Source of the DNA: Pontibacter litorisediminis
GTDB taxonomy: Bacteria; Bacteroidota; Bacteroidia; Cytophagales; Hymenobacteraceae
Reading direction: 5' to 3'
Assembly (NCBI RefSeq): GCF_029360645.1
Contig: NZ_JARDUA010000003.1
Location: 741,742-805,741 of the forward strand
Length of the DNA: 64,000 bases
Shown: positions 39,828-49,866 of the stretch, piece by piece
Position numbering within the stretch: position 1 is the stretch's first letter
Layout of the letters: each line of letters opens with the position of its first letter
Notes under the pieces: generated by a model
What the model was told of the DNA's origin: nothing
Databases searched by the model: none
The model's input: only the letters and a program-made list of their open reading frames with translations
Made by a program: the position numbers and the translations under genes

Positions 39828-42800
39828 TTGAACCGCAAGCTGACCCCTTTTTTTCTGCTGATGGCCTCGGTGCTGTGCTTTGTTGCCATGGCAGCACTGC
39901 ACTTCAATTTGTTTTCGTCCGTGCGGACGGAGCAAGAGCATCAGGATGAGGCAAAAAAGATTGCGGAGCGCGTCCACCACTGCATTGATAAAGCAAACCA
40001 GCAGGTGGAGGAGTTGGCTTCGAGCCTGGGCGAAAATACAGTTTCTTTCTCAAAGCTATTGGGGCAGGCTGACTACCCCGTGTTCATATACCGTGGCGGG
40101 AATCTTGTTTTCTGGTCTAACCATACTATTTCGCCGCAGCTGGATGCGCCAGAGAAGGTGCAGGGGACTTTTGCCATCGAAAACGAGTACGGCCGCTTTA
40201 TAGTGGTGCGGCAGCAGCGGGAGAAGTACAGGATAGACATCTATATCCCGCTGCAGGTAGACTACCGCATCAAAAATGCCTACCTTACCCCAAAGCTGCA
40301 CGAGGAGGTGTTCCAACAGGCAAACCTGCAGCTCATCCTAAATCCCGATGCAGCGCTCCCGCAGGTGTTCACCCGCGATGGGCAGTTTTTGTTCGCCCTT
40401 AACTTTGAGGAGGCGCACAAAACGGCTGGGTACGTTAGGCTTCAGATGTCGCTGTTCATTTTTGGCGTTCTTTTCTTTGTCTTCTTTGCCGTAAACCTGA
40501 GCCAGTTCTACGTGCGGCGGAAAGCCTATAGCCAGGGCGTGTTATGTTTGCTTTTATTGCTGGCCACGCTGCGGGTGGCGCTACTGCTGCTGAACCTGCC
40601 GTTTGCGGTAGTGGAGGTGGAGCTATTCGACCCAAAGTTGTATGCCGCCTCGTTCTGGTCCCCGTCTGTCGGAGACCTGTTGCTCAACGTGCTGTTGCTG
40701 GTGGGGGTGGCCGGGTCAGGGCTGTACCTTTTCAGACGGAACAGGGTGGCAACACAACTGAAGGCGCTGCCCGCGGAGCGAAGCCGCTACATAATGACAG
40801 TCAGTGTGCTGGTATTCTTTTTCCTGCTACTGCTGCTTTTCCGCTTCTACTACAGCATCTACCATAACTCCCCGCTGCTGCTGGATGTAACGCAATCGTT
40901 GAGTTTTACTAAGTATAAGGTGGTGCTCTATGGCATCATGGTCGTTAACACGGTGGCCTTGTGTATGTTCACGTACTTGCTGGCAACCGTTGTGTCGGTG
41001 TTGGTGCCGCGGGAGCAGAAGCTGTGGCCTTTTAAGATGCTGCTGGTATTGGCGGCGCTGCTGCTGCTGTTCACGGCTGTTTTCGTGACTGAGCTTTTCG
41101 CGGTGGTATTCATCGGTGTTATATTCTGGGCTGTCATCATACTGGCCGCACAGCACCAGCACGCCATCAGTTTTGCCTACCGCACTTACCTACTTTTCTT
41201 TCTGGTCGTGATCGTGAGTGCCCTGACGGGAGCCGTGGCGCAGTTTACGCATTACCACAACGATCTAAAAACCTATAAGCAGAACCTGGCTTTTAATATC
41301 CTGCAGGACAACGACATCCTGGGGGAGTATCAGTTGAACCAGGTGGCCTCCCAGATCGCCTCCGATGAGCTTATCCGGATGAAGATGATGGGGCCCTATG
41401 TGGACGCCTCCTTCATCAGGCGCAAAATCACCCGCCAATACCTCAGCGACTACTTTGACAAGTATGAGATATCAGTGATGTTGTTCGATGGGCAGGGTAG
41501 AACGCTGGAAAGCGCCGATACAACGGCTACCACGCTACAGCAACTACGGCAGCTGTTTGATCAGCCCCAGACCCGCACCGAGCACCACGAGCTTTACCTG
41601 ATGAAGGACCCTGCCCGCTTTAACGCCCGCACGTACCTTAAGCTGATTCAGGTGCCGATCAGCAGCACGCAGTATGGCACGATCGCCCTGCAGCTTACGC
41701 TGAAGCGGCTGCTACCTAACAGCGTGGTGCCCGAGTTGCTGGTAGAGCAGAAATACAACCAGCCCTTTGGCCTCGACAGGCTGAGCTATGCCATTTACCA
41801 GGGCGGCAAACTGCGCTACAGCGAAGGCGAGTACGACTATGCCACTAACTTTAACCGCCACCTGCTGGACCGCTCTGAGCTTTACCGGTTGGGCCTGCCA
41901 CAGGACGCCTCCCACCATTACGGGGTGCAGAGCGGCAACGACCAAACACTCATCATCACCACCGATAAGTATGGGGGGCGTGAGCTGCTGTCCAACTTCT
42001 CCTTCCTGTTCCTGGTGTTTGTAGGCGGGCTGCTACTTTGCGGGTTGCTGTACCTGTTGCTGCAGCGCCACAGGCTGCGGGAGTTTAGCCCTAACTTCAG
42101 CACCAAGATCCAGCTGTTCCTGAACTTCGGTATTCTGCTGCCGATGCTGCTGGTAAGTATAGCCACGGCCAGCCTGGTGACTGCCTCCTATAAAAAGGAC
42201 CTGATGAGCATGTATGAGCAACGTGGCGAGGCGATACAGGAGCACCTTTCCAAGCAACTGAGCCGACGGCTGCTGCAGCGCCGGCGCCAGTTAGAGCGAA
42301 GTATAACCGAGATCGCTTCCATAGCAGAGGCCGACGTCAACATCTATGACCGCAACGGGAAACTGCTGGTAACGAGCCAGCCGCTCATTTTTGAGGCAGG
42401 CCTGTTGTCTAAGCTCATAAACCCGGAGGCTTTCGCAGCGATTTCAGAGCGCCAGGCGTTGCGGGTGTTGCTGCAGGAGCAGGCCGGGAACCTTAGCTTT
42501 AACTCTATCTACCTGCCTTTACGCGACGAAGACCATCCGGCAGAGCTGGCGGGCTTTATCGGCATTCCGTTCTTTGATTCTGAAAAGGAGCTGGACCTGA
42601 AGCTGATTGAGTTGGTCACCACCACTATGAACATCTTCTCTGTTATGTTCATCACCTTCATGGTGCTGACCTTCTTTGCCTCCCGCGCGCTGACAGTGCC
42701 GCTGCGCATGCTGGCCGACAAGCTGAAGCGCACCTCCCTGACGGGCAAGAACGAGATGCTGGCCTATGAGGGGGCAGACGAGATCGGGATGCTGGTGAGC

Positions 42801-43538
42801 GAGTATAACCGCATGCTGCTGACGCTGGAGCAGAACAAGCAGGAGCTGGCGATGCAGGAGAAGGAGGCCGCCTGGCGAGAGATGGCACGGCAGGTGGCCC
42901 ACGAGATCAAGAACCCGCTTACGCCGATGAAGCTTTCGCTGCAGTACCTGCAGAAGGCCATTGCCGAAAAGCGGCCGAACACAGAGCAGTTGATCGACAA
43001 GATTGCCCATACGCTCATCACCCAAATTAACATCCTCAACGATATTGCCTCCTCGTTCTCCAGTTTCACGGCCATGCCGGAGCCGAAGGCCGAGCCAATG
43101 GATGTGGCCGCTGCCCTGCACAAGGCCGCCGATCTGCACAACGACCCGGCCACAGCCAAACTCACCAAGCGGATTCCGGAGGGCGAGGTAATCGTGAAAG
43201 CAGACGAAAGCCTGATGGTGCGCACGTTCAACAACCTGCTGCTAAACGCCATTCAGGCGGTGCCGGCCAGCCGCAAGCCGCAGATACAGGTGCGCCTGGA
43301 ACTGCAAGGTAACCGGCAAGTGTTGATTTCGATCAGAGACAATGGCAGCGGCATTCCAAAAGAGATCCAGGGCAAGGTGTTTGTCCCGAACTTCAGTACC
43401 AAGTATACTGGCTCGGGGATTGGGCTTGCCGTGGCCAAGCGGGGCATCGAAAATGCCGGAGGAAAAATCTGGTTCGAGACAGAAGAAGGGCAGGGCACAA
43501 CCTTCTTTATACAACTGCCGCTGGCGGATGAGCGCTAA
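39828..43538 (+). CDS. NtrY-like membrane sensor histidine kinase, 1236 residues
   Basis: A very large histidine kinase. It has an N-terminal helix (about 7-25), a periplasmic or sensor domain to about 205, a multi-helix membrane region (about 210-480), a second extracytoplasmic sensor region (about 490-720), another helix pair around 725-780, a third sensor region, then a helix near 945, HAMP (about 955-1010, ALTVPLRMLADKLK) and the kinase core. The H box is ARQVAHEIKNPLTPMKLS (His1025), the N box NLLLNAIQAVP, G boxes DNGSGIP and GSGIGLAVAKRGI. The start is TTG at 39828; no better ATG precedes the first helix. No response regulator is adjacent. Its stop overlaps the next gene by 11 bases, so the signal may be linked to that outer-membrane protein. 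Confidence 0.88.
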   Translation: MNRKLTPFFLLMASVLCFVAMAALHFNLFSSVRTEQEHQDEAKKIAERVHHCIDKANQQVEELASSLGENTVSFSKLLGQADYPVFIYRGGNLVFWSNHTISPQLDAPEKVQGTFAIENEYGRFIVVRQQREKYRIDIYIPLQVDYRIKNAYLTPKLHEEVFQQANLQLILNPDAALPQVFTRDGQFLFALNFEEAHKTAGYVRLQMSLFIFGVLFFVFFAVNLSQFYVRRKAYSQGVLCLLLLLATLRVALLLLNLPFAVVEVELFDPKLYAASFWSPSVGDLLLNVLLLVGVAGSGLYLFRRNRVATQLKALPAERSRYIMTVSVLVFFFLLLLLFRFYYSIYHNSPLLLDVTQSLSFTKYKVVLYGIMVVNTVALCMFTYLLATVVSVLVPREQKLWPFKMLLVLAALLLLFTAVFVTELFAVVFIGVIFWAVIILAAQHQHAISFAYRTYLLFFLVVIVSALTGAVAQFTHYHNDLKTYKQNLAFNILQDNDILGEYQLNQVASQIASDELIRMKMMGPYVDASFIRRKITRQYLSDYFDKYEISVMLFDGQGRTLESADTTATTLQQLRQLFDQPQTRTEHHELYLMKDPARFNARTYLKLIQVPISSTQYGTIALQLTLKRLLPNSVVPELLVEQKYNQPFGLDRLSYAIYQGGKLRYSEGEYDYATNFNRHLLDRSELYRLGLPQDASHHYGVQSGNDQTLIITTDKYGGRELLSNFSFLFLVFVGGLLLCGLLYLLLQRHRLREFSPNFSTKIQLFLNFGILLPMLLVSIATASLVTASYKKDLMSMYEQRGEAIQEHLSKQLSRRLLQRRRQLERSITEIASIAEADVNIYDRNGKLLVTSQPLIFEAGLLSKLINPEAFAAISERQALRVLLQEQAGNLSFNSIYLPLRDEDHPAELAGFIGIPFFDSEKELDLKLIELVTTTMNIFSVMFITFMVLTFFASRALTVPLRMLADKLKRTSLTGKNEMLAYEGADEIGMLVSEYNRMLLTLEQNKQELAMQEKEAAWREMARQVAHEIKNPLTPMKLSLQYLQKAIAEKRPNTEQLIDKIAHTLITQINILNDIASSFSSFTAMPEPKAEPMDVAAALHKAADLHNDPATAKLTKRIPEGEVIVKADESLMVRTFNNLLLNAIQAVPASRKPQIQVRLELQGNRQVLISIRDNGSGIPKEIQGKVFVPNFSTKYTGSGIGLAVAKRGIENAGGKIWFETEEGQGTTFFIQLPLADER

Positions 43539-46500
43539 GGGGCTGGGCATACTGCTGTTGCTCTGGCTGATGGCCCTGCCACTGCTAGCCCAGGTGCCTC
43601 TTAGCAACAAGCGCTGCAGGTGGATCCCTGTATCCGGTACGCCGCAGCAGCTCGACTCCCTTACGCTGATGCCCAGCTCCGTCACCCTGCAGCACCCCAA
43701 AAAGGAGTTGTTCAGCTACGACTATAACTATACCACAAACGAGTTCACGCTTACGAGCTTTCCCGCTCCTGACTCGGTGGCTACAGATTCGCTAGGCACC
43801 ATGCAGCCATTGCCCGACTCGGTGTTGGTATGTTTCAGGGTGATGCCGCTGAGCCTGGCGCGGCCGGTGTTTAAGCGCGACATCACAAAGCTGCAGCTCC
43901 GTTCCTCGCACGATGCTTTCTACCAGGAGGACGTCAGTACGAGGGAGGAGATTTTCCGCACACCGGGCCTGAACAAAACGGGCAGTATCTCCAGGGGCGT
44001 GTCGTTTGGCAACACCCAGAATGTATTTGTGAACTCTGCCCTAAACCTGCAGCTGGATGGCAAGCTCACCGACGACATCAGTATAACCGCCGCCATCACC
44101 GACCAGAACATCCCGTTTCAGCCGGAAGGCAACACGCAGCAGCTGCAGGAGTTCGATAAAGTATACATTACGCTGCAGCACCGGCTCTGGCAACTCACGG
44201 CCGGCGACGTCGTGCTCAAAAGCAAGCCGTCCTACTTTATGCAATTCTACAAAAACGTGCAGGGCGGGGCTTTTAGTTATCTGACTGGTAAGGACCCGGA
44301 GCGGCAAGGCGTCACGACAGTGGCGGCGTCGGTGTCGAAGGGTAAGTTTGCCTCCCAGACCATAAAGCCGCAGGAGGGGGTGCTGGGGCCGTATCGCTTG
44401 CGCGGGCCCAACAACGAGCTGTTCATCATTGTGCTGGCAAACTCGGAGCGGGTTTTTCTGGATGGCGTGCTGCTGCAGCGGGGCTACGACTATGACTACG
44501 TGATCGACTATAACCAGGCAGAGATCACCTTTACCACCCGCCACGTCATCACCAAGAACTCGAGGGTGCGGGTGGACTTTGAGTACTCGGACCAGAACTA
44601 CAGCCGGGGCATTTACCACCTAAGCCACTACCAGAACCTGGGCAGGCTGAAAGTATACGGCAACTACTACAACGAAAGCGACAACCCCAACAGTCTGCTG
44701 AACCTGAGCTTGAGCACAGAGCAGAAACGCTTGCTGGCAAGTATAGGCGACAGCCTGAACCAGGCTGTTTCCTCAGGGGCCGACAGCGTGGCTTACGATC
44801 CGGGGCAGGTACTGTACGCACGCGTAGACACGGCCTACAACAATGGGCAGAATCTGGACCGCATCTACGTTTACTCTACCGATCCCGAGGCAGCGCATTA
44901 CAGCGTGAGCTTTACGAACGTGGGCCCGGGCAACGGCGACTATGTGGCCGTGAATGGTGCCGTGAATGGCCGTGCCTACCGCTGGGTGGCACCTGTAAAC
45001 GGGGTGCGGCAGGGAAGCTATGCGCCGGTGCGGGTGTTGCCTACGCCGCGCAAGAAGCAGCTCATTACCTTTGGCGTTAACTATGAGTTGCAGAAAGGCA
45101 TCAGTTTCTTCGCCGAGGGAGCCGCCTCGCAGCACGACCTGAACCGCTTCTCGGATAAAGACGCACAGGATGACGATGGCAAAGGCCTGCGGGTGGGGTA
45201 TGTGGTACAGGATAGGCCGGTATCATTCCTGGGCAAGTATAAACTAAACAGTACCCTGAACTATGAGTATACCGATGAATACTTTGAGCCCATCGACCGT
45301 TACCGCCCTATAGAGTTCGACCGGGACTGGAGCCTGACCAACACCAAAAAGGCAGAGGACCATATCTTCAACTTCTCGATAGGGGCTGCACAGGATGCCG
45401 CCAACCTGTTTAACTACCGCATCAGCCGCCGGAGCCGCGAGGAACAGCTGGACGGGGTGCAGCACCACCTGGATGTATTGAAGAAAGTGGGAAAGCTGGC
45501 GCTGCGCAACCGCTTCTTCCTGCTTAGCAGTACAGAGGGCATCCGGGAGTCGCAGTGGTACCGGGGGGATATGAACGTGGAGTACAACCTGGGCAAGCTC
45601 TCACCCGGCTATACCTACAGCTTCGATAAAAACAGGCTTACAGCACTTAACTCTGACTCCGTGGTAGGCTCGGCGCAGTATTTTGAGCAGCACATGTTCT
45701 ATCTTGAAAGCGGTGACACCACCAAAACAAAGTTTCGGCTGGACTACGCCCACCGCAGCGACCGCTTTCCGACGGGCGTTGGCACCATGGGCAATTTGGA
45801 GGTGGGGCAGACCTACAACGCCATACTTCAAAAAAGAATAAACCAGGACCACACGCTGGCCGTGCAAGCCACTTACCGCAAGCTCCATGTGAAGAAGGGA
45901 AAGGATGAGGAGACCATACAATCCAGGGTAGACTATAACGGCAGCTTTGCAGATGGGGCTTTCCGCTCGGAGCTCAGCTATGCCACGGGTACAGGCCGGG
46001 AGCTAAAGCGCATTTACGTTTTCCAGGAGACGTTGCCGGGGCAGGGCACACACTACCTGCGCGATGGCGGCGACCCAAACAACCTGAACGATTACCTGGA
46101 GGCGCAGACAGTGGACCAACGGCGCTACATCAAAATTTACCTGCCCACCGATGAGTATGTGAATGCCTACACCAACACCTTTACCTATCGGCTAACCACC
46201 AGCACCCCCCGCAGCTGGCGCAACGAGTCCGGCATAAAAGCCACGCTCTCTAACTTTTCGATGCTCAGCTTTGTCAGCATCAACAAGAAAACAACCGATA
46301 ACGACCTGAGCCAGCGCTTTAACCCCTTTAGCGAGGAGGTGGAGGATGCGTTCCTGATCTCCCTGGTAAAGCAGCTGCGCCACACGGTATACTTTAACCG
46401 CAGTAGCCCCAAGCATGGCATGGAGTACACGGTGCAGCAAAACGAGCAGAAGCAGCTGCTAACCAATGGCACCGAAACCCACAATGTGCTGAGCCATGCC

Positions 46501-47016
46501 GTAATTGGGCGCCTTAACCTGAACGAGGTGCTGAGCTCGCAACTGAACCTGGGCTATAATGTGCGCGAGAACCAATCGAACTTCCTGAGCTCAAAGAACT
46601 TTAAGATCCAGTCGCGGGAGCTGTCGCCGGAGCTGGCGTACCAGCCCAATGCCAAGCTGCGTTTTACGGGTAAGTACCAGCTGTCGCTGAAGCAGGATGT
46701 GCTGCAGGCGGCGGAGGTGGAGCAGGAGGGGACATTCCACGAGTTAGGGCTGGAGACAAAGCTGAGCCAGGTAGGCAAGCGCACGGTCACCGGCAACATC
46801 AAGTATGTGAACATCGCCTTTGACGGAGACGAAACCTCTTATGTGGGGTACGAGATCCTGAACGCCCTGCGCCCCGGCAACAACATGACCTGGTCTTTGG
46901 TGATGCAGCAGCGCCTGAGCAACGGCTTGAACATCTCCCTGAACTATGACGGCCGCAAGGCTAACGGGGTAGGGGCCGTGCACACCGGGCGAACGCAGGT
47001 ATCGGTGCTGTTTTAA
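43528..47016 (+). CDS. Large predicted outer-membrane beta-barrel protein, unknown function
   Basis: A 1162-residue protein. The start at 43528 is chosen because it begins a good signal peptide (MSAKGLGILLLLWLMALPLLAQ region, cleavage near residue 22); the frame is open further upstream inside the kinase gene only by chance. An N-terminal region of about 150 residues is followed by a segment GSISRGVSFGNTQNVFVNSALNLQLDGKL and many alternating hydrophobic strands to the end, closing VSVLF with a C-terminal Phe as in barrel proteins. Glu/Asp-rich turns and Tyr/Trp girdle residues are frequent. I do not recognise the family name. Overlap with the kinase gene suggests joint expression. Confidence 0.8.
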   Translation: MSAKGLGILLLLWLMALPLLAQVPLSNKRCRWIPVSGTPQQLDSLTLMPSSVTLQHPKKELFSYDYNYTTNEFTLTSFPAPDSVATDSLGTMQPLPDSVLVCFRVMPLSLARPVFKRDITKLQLRSSHDAFYQEDVSTREEIFRTPGLNKTGSISRGVSFGNTQNVFVNSALNLQLDGKLTDDISITAAITDQNIPFQPEGNTQQLQEFDKVYITLQHRLWQLTAGDVVLKSKPSYFMQFYKNVQGGAFSYLTGKDPERQGVTTVAASVSKGKFASQTIKPQEGVLGPYRLRGPNNELFIIVLANSERVFLDGVLLQRGYDYDYVIDYNQAEITFTTRHVITKNSRVRVDFEYSDQNYSRGIYHLSHYQNLGRLKVYGNYYNESDNPNSLLNLSLSTEQKRLLASIGDSLNQAVSSGADSVAYDPGQVLYARVDTAYNNGQNLDRIYVYSTDPEAAHYSVSFTNVGPGNGDYVAVNGAVNGRAYRWVAPVNGVRQGSYAPVRVLPTPRKKQLITFGVNYELQKGISFFAEGAASQHDLNRFSDKDAQDDDGKGLRVGYVVQDRPVSFLGKYKLNSTLNYEYTDEYFEPIDRYRPIEFDRDWSLTNTKKAEDHIFNFSIGAAQDAANLFNYRISRRSREEQLDGVQHHLDVLKKVGKLALRNRFFLLSSTEGIRESQWYRGDMNVEYNLGKLSPGYTYSFDKNRLTALNSDSVVGSAQYFEQHMFYLESGDTTKTKFRLDYAHRSDRFPTGVGTMGNLEVGQTYNAILQKRINQDHTLAVQATYRKLHVKKGKDEETIQSRVDYNGSFADGAFRSELSYATGTGRELKRIYVFQETLPGQGTHYLRDGGDPNNLNDYLEAQTVDQRRYIKIYLPTDEYVNAYTNTFTYRLTTSTPRSWRNESGIKATLSNFSMLSFVSINKKTTDNDLSQRFNPFSEEVEDAFLISLVKQLRHTVYFNRSSPKHGMEYTVQQNEQKQLLTNGTETHNVLSHAVIGRLNLNEVLSSQLNLGYNVRENQSNFLSSKNFKIQSRELSPELAYQPNAKLRFTGKYQLSLKQDVLQAAEVEQEGTFHELGLETKLSQVGKRTVTGNIKYVNIAFDGDETSYVGYEILNALRPGNNMTWSLVMQQRLSNGLNISLNYDGRKANGVGAVHTGRTQVSVLF

Positions 47017-47750
47017 AGGGTGCGCTTGCTTTTTAGAAGTTTTGCGTTGATCATTTCCAGGAACGCTGTCCGGTAGCTGGGGCCTAGTGTCACCGTGCTT
47101 TCATCGGTCAGGGTAATCTGGTTTCCCTCCACCGATTTTACCCTGGCATTATGCACGATAAATGACTTGTGCACCCTGGTGAAGTCACCGGATGGCAGGT
47201 GCTCCTCAATTTCCTTCATGCTGAGGTAGGTGGTCAGCTTCTCGGAAGGAGTGCTAATGCGCACGTAGTTCTGCATCGCTTCTACAAAGATGATATCCTC
47301 TAGGATTACCTTCACAAATTTGCCTTTCACATCTGCCTTAACAAAAAAGTAGCCGCTGTCCTGCTCCACCGCTGCTGCAGTTTGCCTTGGCTTCAAGGTT
47401 TCTTTTACCTTGGCGATGGCGCGCAGGAACCGCTCGTAGGAGATAGGCTTGAGCAGGTAATCCACCGCGTTCTTGTCAAATGCCTGGTAGGCATAGTCAG
47501 GGTAGGCGGTTGTGAACACCACTGTCGTGCAGCTGTTAATGAGCCCAGCCAGGTCTATGCCTGAAAGCTGCGGCATGTCTACGTCCAGGAAAGTGATGTC
47601 TGCCGACACCTTGCCGGAGGTGATGGCATCGAGGGCGCGCAGCGGGTTTTCTTCCGCACCCTTCAGTTCAAGGCCGGGCGTGTTCTGTATGTAACGTGCT
47701 AGCACATCCAAGGCGTGCCGCTCGTCGTCCACTACGTAGCAAGTTGTCAT
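47013..47750 (-). CDS. LytTR-family response regulator
   Basis: A 245-residue response regulator. The receiver has acidic pair Asp8-Asp9, phosphoacceptor Asp56 (FLDVDMP), Thr in FTTAYPDYA and Lys in LLKPI. A LytTR DNA-binding domain follows (about 140-240, with FVEAMQNYVRI and FTRVHKSFIVH). The start overlaps the end of the kinase gene by four bases (ATGA), so the pair is translated together. LytTR regulators of this type often control surface or polysaccharide genes; the target is unknown. Its 3' end overlaps the convergent outer-membrane protein gene by 3 bases. Confidence 0.95.
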   Translation of the reverse strand: MTTCYVVDDERHALDVLARYIQNTPGLELKGAEENPLRALDAITSGKVSADITFLDVDMPQLSGIDLAGLINSCTTVVFTTAYPDYAYQAFDKNAVDYLLKPISYERFLRAIAKVKETLKPRQTAAAVEQDSGYFFVKADVKGKFVKVILEDIIFVEAMQNYVRISTPSEKLTTYLSMKEIEEHLPSGDFTRVHKSFIVHNARVKSVEGNQITLTDESTVTLGPSYRTAFLEMINAKLLKSKRTL

Positions 47751-48805
47751 GTCAGCTTGATTTTTAGATTAACGCTGTGTTGCTGCTCGTCTTCCTGTAT
47801 AGTTAAGGTATAATCTTTTTCGCTGTAAAGTTCGTTGAGCCTGGTTTTAGCATTTTGTATGCCAATGCCATACCCTCGCCCGGCGTGATGCTTCCGCTTT
47901 TTGTTGTTCGTGCTGAAGTGGAGCTGCTGATGGCTGCCCGAAAGCTGTATGGTGGCAGCATGAGAAGAGTCGGTCAGGTCGCCGTGCTTGAAAATGTTCT
48001 CTACAAAGGTAAGCAGGAGCAGCGGTGGAATCCTGCCCTGCAGCTGACCGGCATACTTCAGCTGCAAGTGCAGCGGATAACTGAACCTGAGTTGGTTAAG
48101 GGCGATATAGCGTTCGATATGCTCCACTTCGTGTTGGAGCTCCGTTTTGCCGTCTTCCTGCACCCGCTGCAGCGCGTAATGCATTACTTCTGAGAGCAGC
48201 AGTACACCCTGAGACGCCTTCGGAGATACATCCTGCACGGAGTTGTAGATAAAATTGAGCGTGTTAAAAAGCAGGTGCGGGCTGATCTGGGCCTGGAGCA
48301 GGGCGTTTTGTGAGCGGGCCAGCCCTTTGGTGAGCTCTGCCTTTTCCCGCTCGGCCTGCAGGCGCTGCAGCTCCATATAGTTGATATGCTTGTGGTGCTT
48401 GATGGTTTGCCGGGTAAACCAGTAAGCTGTGCTAAAGCCGATAAAGTAGATACACCGCCAGATCGATCGTAGTAAAAAGAAACTGTTGAGGCTAAATGGT
48501 TTTGGCTCATCACGAAACAGGTTCATCGCGTTTTCCAGGCCCACCTGAATAGTAATATAGCCGGCAATGATTGCCGGTATCAGTAATGGAAGCAGCAGGA
48601 GTTTCTCACGCGTAACGGTATACTGAAGCACCCCATGGCCGAAGAAATAAAACAGGCAGATATTAACGGTGTACCAACAGGCCCATTCCCACCAGGCGGT
48701 ATTGCTCGGGCTAATAAGCTCTACCAGCAGCACTTCATAGGTGATAAAGGCCGCCCAGGCAAGTATGTGGTATAGGATAGTACGGTATGAGGTGCTGTTC
48801 GGCAT
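47747..48805 (-). CDS. LytS-type sensor histidine kinase
   Basis: A 352-residue kinase of the His_kinase (PF06580) type with four hydrophobic helices (about 10-30, 43-62, 68-90, 108-130), a short coiled segment (about 140-170, QRLQAEREKAELTKGLARSQ) and the phosphoacceptor His177 in QAQISPHLLFNTLNF. The ATPase domain has NIFKHG and GIGIQNAKTRL. It lacks a separate sensor domain, so the membrane part is the likely sensor. It is the partner of the LytTR regulator encoded immediately downstream. Confidence 0.95.
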   Translation of the reverse strand: MPNSTSYRTILYHILAWAAFITYEVLLVELISPSNTAWWEWACWYTVNICLFYFFGHGVLQYTVTREKLLLLPLLIPAIIAGYITIQVGLENAMNLFRDEPKPFSLNSFFLLRSIWRCIYFIGFSTAYWFTRQTIKHHKHINYMELQRLQAEREKAELTKGLARSQNALLQAQISPHLLFNTLNFIYNSVQDVSPKASQGVLLLSEVMHYALQRVQEDGKTELQHEVEHIERYIALNQLRFSYPLHLQLKYAGQLQGRIPPLLLLTFVENIFKHGDLTDSSHAATIQLSGSHQQLHFSTNNKKRKHHAGRGYGIGIQNAKTRLNELYSEKDYTLTIQEDEQQHSVNLKIKLT

Positions 48806-48995
48806 GCCTAAAACAACGCATTCCTTTCTTAACTCGCAACACGTTTCGTCTACAGCAACAGCCTGTTCGTGTAAAATTTTTCTCTTGGCATGTACCTGTT
48901 ATTACATTAGGGCCATGGTTAATTAGTAAAGAGATTAAGGAAACAAGTGATAGCCTGCCGTGCCCAATACCCCTATTCTCCGATTCCTACGCTTG

Positions 48996-49121
48996 ATGGT
49001 AACAAACTTAATGAAAAGGCTATTGCTTGTTTCTTTGATGCTCTCCTTCTGCTTTCTCTGCAAGCGGCAGGATAAGATTGTTTCCCTGTCGCATTTCAGT
49101 TTAGAGAACTCTGTAGATTAG
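48996..49121 (+). CDS. Doubtful 41-residue ORF with signal-like start
   Basis: In the 479-base gap 48806-49284 a short frame starts at ATG 48996 (or 49011) with basic residues and a hydrophobic run containing several Cys (SFCFLCKRQ), then stops at 49121. It could be a small exported peptide or the remnant of a lipoprotein; the Cys context is not a good lipobox. The rest of the gap shows only a long hairpin at 49202. Confidence 0.2.
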   Translation: MVTNLMKRLLLVSLMLSFCFLCKRQDKIVSLSHFSLENSVD

Positions 49122-49201
49122 TGTCAAAAGTTTATTGGATAAGGAGGAAGCTTCTTCTTGCCTATTATCAAAAAAGAGTGGTGGTAAACAGGTTGCCCGG
49201 T

Positions 49202-49251
49202 AACCAATCAGCCCCATCTGCTTCACTAAAGGCAGATGGGGCTGATTGGTT
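49202..49251. terminator. Long hairpin (probable terminator)
   Basis: Perfect 20-bp stem AACCAATCAGCCCCATCTGC (49202-49221) with its complement at 49232-49251 and a ten-base loop, downstream of the minus-strand YciI gene. The T run on either side is poor, so termination efficiency is uncertain. Confidence 0.55.
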
Positions 49252-49284
49252 TGTAGTAGTTCGCCAAGTGTAAGATATAGTATA

Positions 49285-49743
49285 CTACGGTTTCTGCTGC
49301 TCAATCTTGCTGTGCGTTTCCAGGTACACAGGTAGCGCGGCTGATCCGTACCACGGGTAAAGCTCCACGTCAAACACCTTCGCCGCAACGGCCGGGTCCG
49401 TTTCCACCATTTTCCGGGCTTCCTCCACGGTCTTGGCATCCAGTATAAAAATGCCGCGGTAGTTTTTGTCGTTCTTGCCCAGCGGGCCGGCCACGATCAG
49501 TTTCCCCTCTTTCGCCAACTTGCCGATGTTCTCCATGTGCCCCCGGAAGTATGCGTTCAGCTTTTCTTTGTCGGTGGTAGTGTTGGAGCCGGTTTTAAGG
49601 ATGGCCAGCACATACTGCTTCATGCCGTAAGCATCAGCCCCCAAAGAGTCTGCCAACGCTTTGTCATAGCTCGGGTTCTGTGTTTGCGCCTGGGCGGCGT
49701 AGCCGAAGCAGCAAAGTAGGGCAAAGGCAAAGAGGTGTTTCAT
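49285..49743 (-). CDS. Exported YciI-like (YCII-related domain) protein
   Basis: A 152-residue protein with a signal peptide (cleavage near AQAQ, about residue 19) and a YCII-related ferredoxin-like fold: VLAILKTG, RGHMENIGKLAKEGKLIVAGPLGKNDKNYRGIFILDAKTVEEARK and DPAVAAKVFDVELYPWY. The His in GHMENI and the Asp in DPAV are the pair usually conserved in the family. Most family members are small cytoplasmic enzymes of unclear function, so export is a feature of the Bacteroidota branch. Monocistronic. Confidence 0.88.
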   Translation of the reverse strand: MKHLFAFALLCCFGYAAQAQTQNPSYDKALADSLGADAYGMKQYVLAILKTGSNTTTDKEKLNAYFRGHMENIGKLAKEGKLIVAGPLGKNDKNYRGIFILDAKTVEEARKMVETDPAVAAKVFDVELYPWYGSAALPVYLETHSKIEQQKP

Positions 49744-49792
49744 GGTTATAGATCATGTATAAGGAGCCTTCAAGATAAGGCATCAAAAGAAA

Positions 49793-49826
49793 AGCGCAAG
49801 TATAGAAGCTAAACTATACTTGCGCT
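49793..49826 (-). terminator. Terminator of hldD
   Basis: Stem AGCGCAAGTATAG (49793-49805) with CTATACTTGCGCT (49814-49826) and a loop of eight; on the minus strand it is followed by TTTTCTTTTG. Confidence 0.85.
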
Positions 49827-49866
49827 GATTTATTTTGGAAGCGGAGTTACAGGAAGATCACCCGGT

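Noticed and set aside
43342..43527. Upstream extension of the outer-membrane protein frame into the kinase gene
   Set aside because: The added residues are basic and atypical, and ATG 43528 begins a normal signal peptide.
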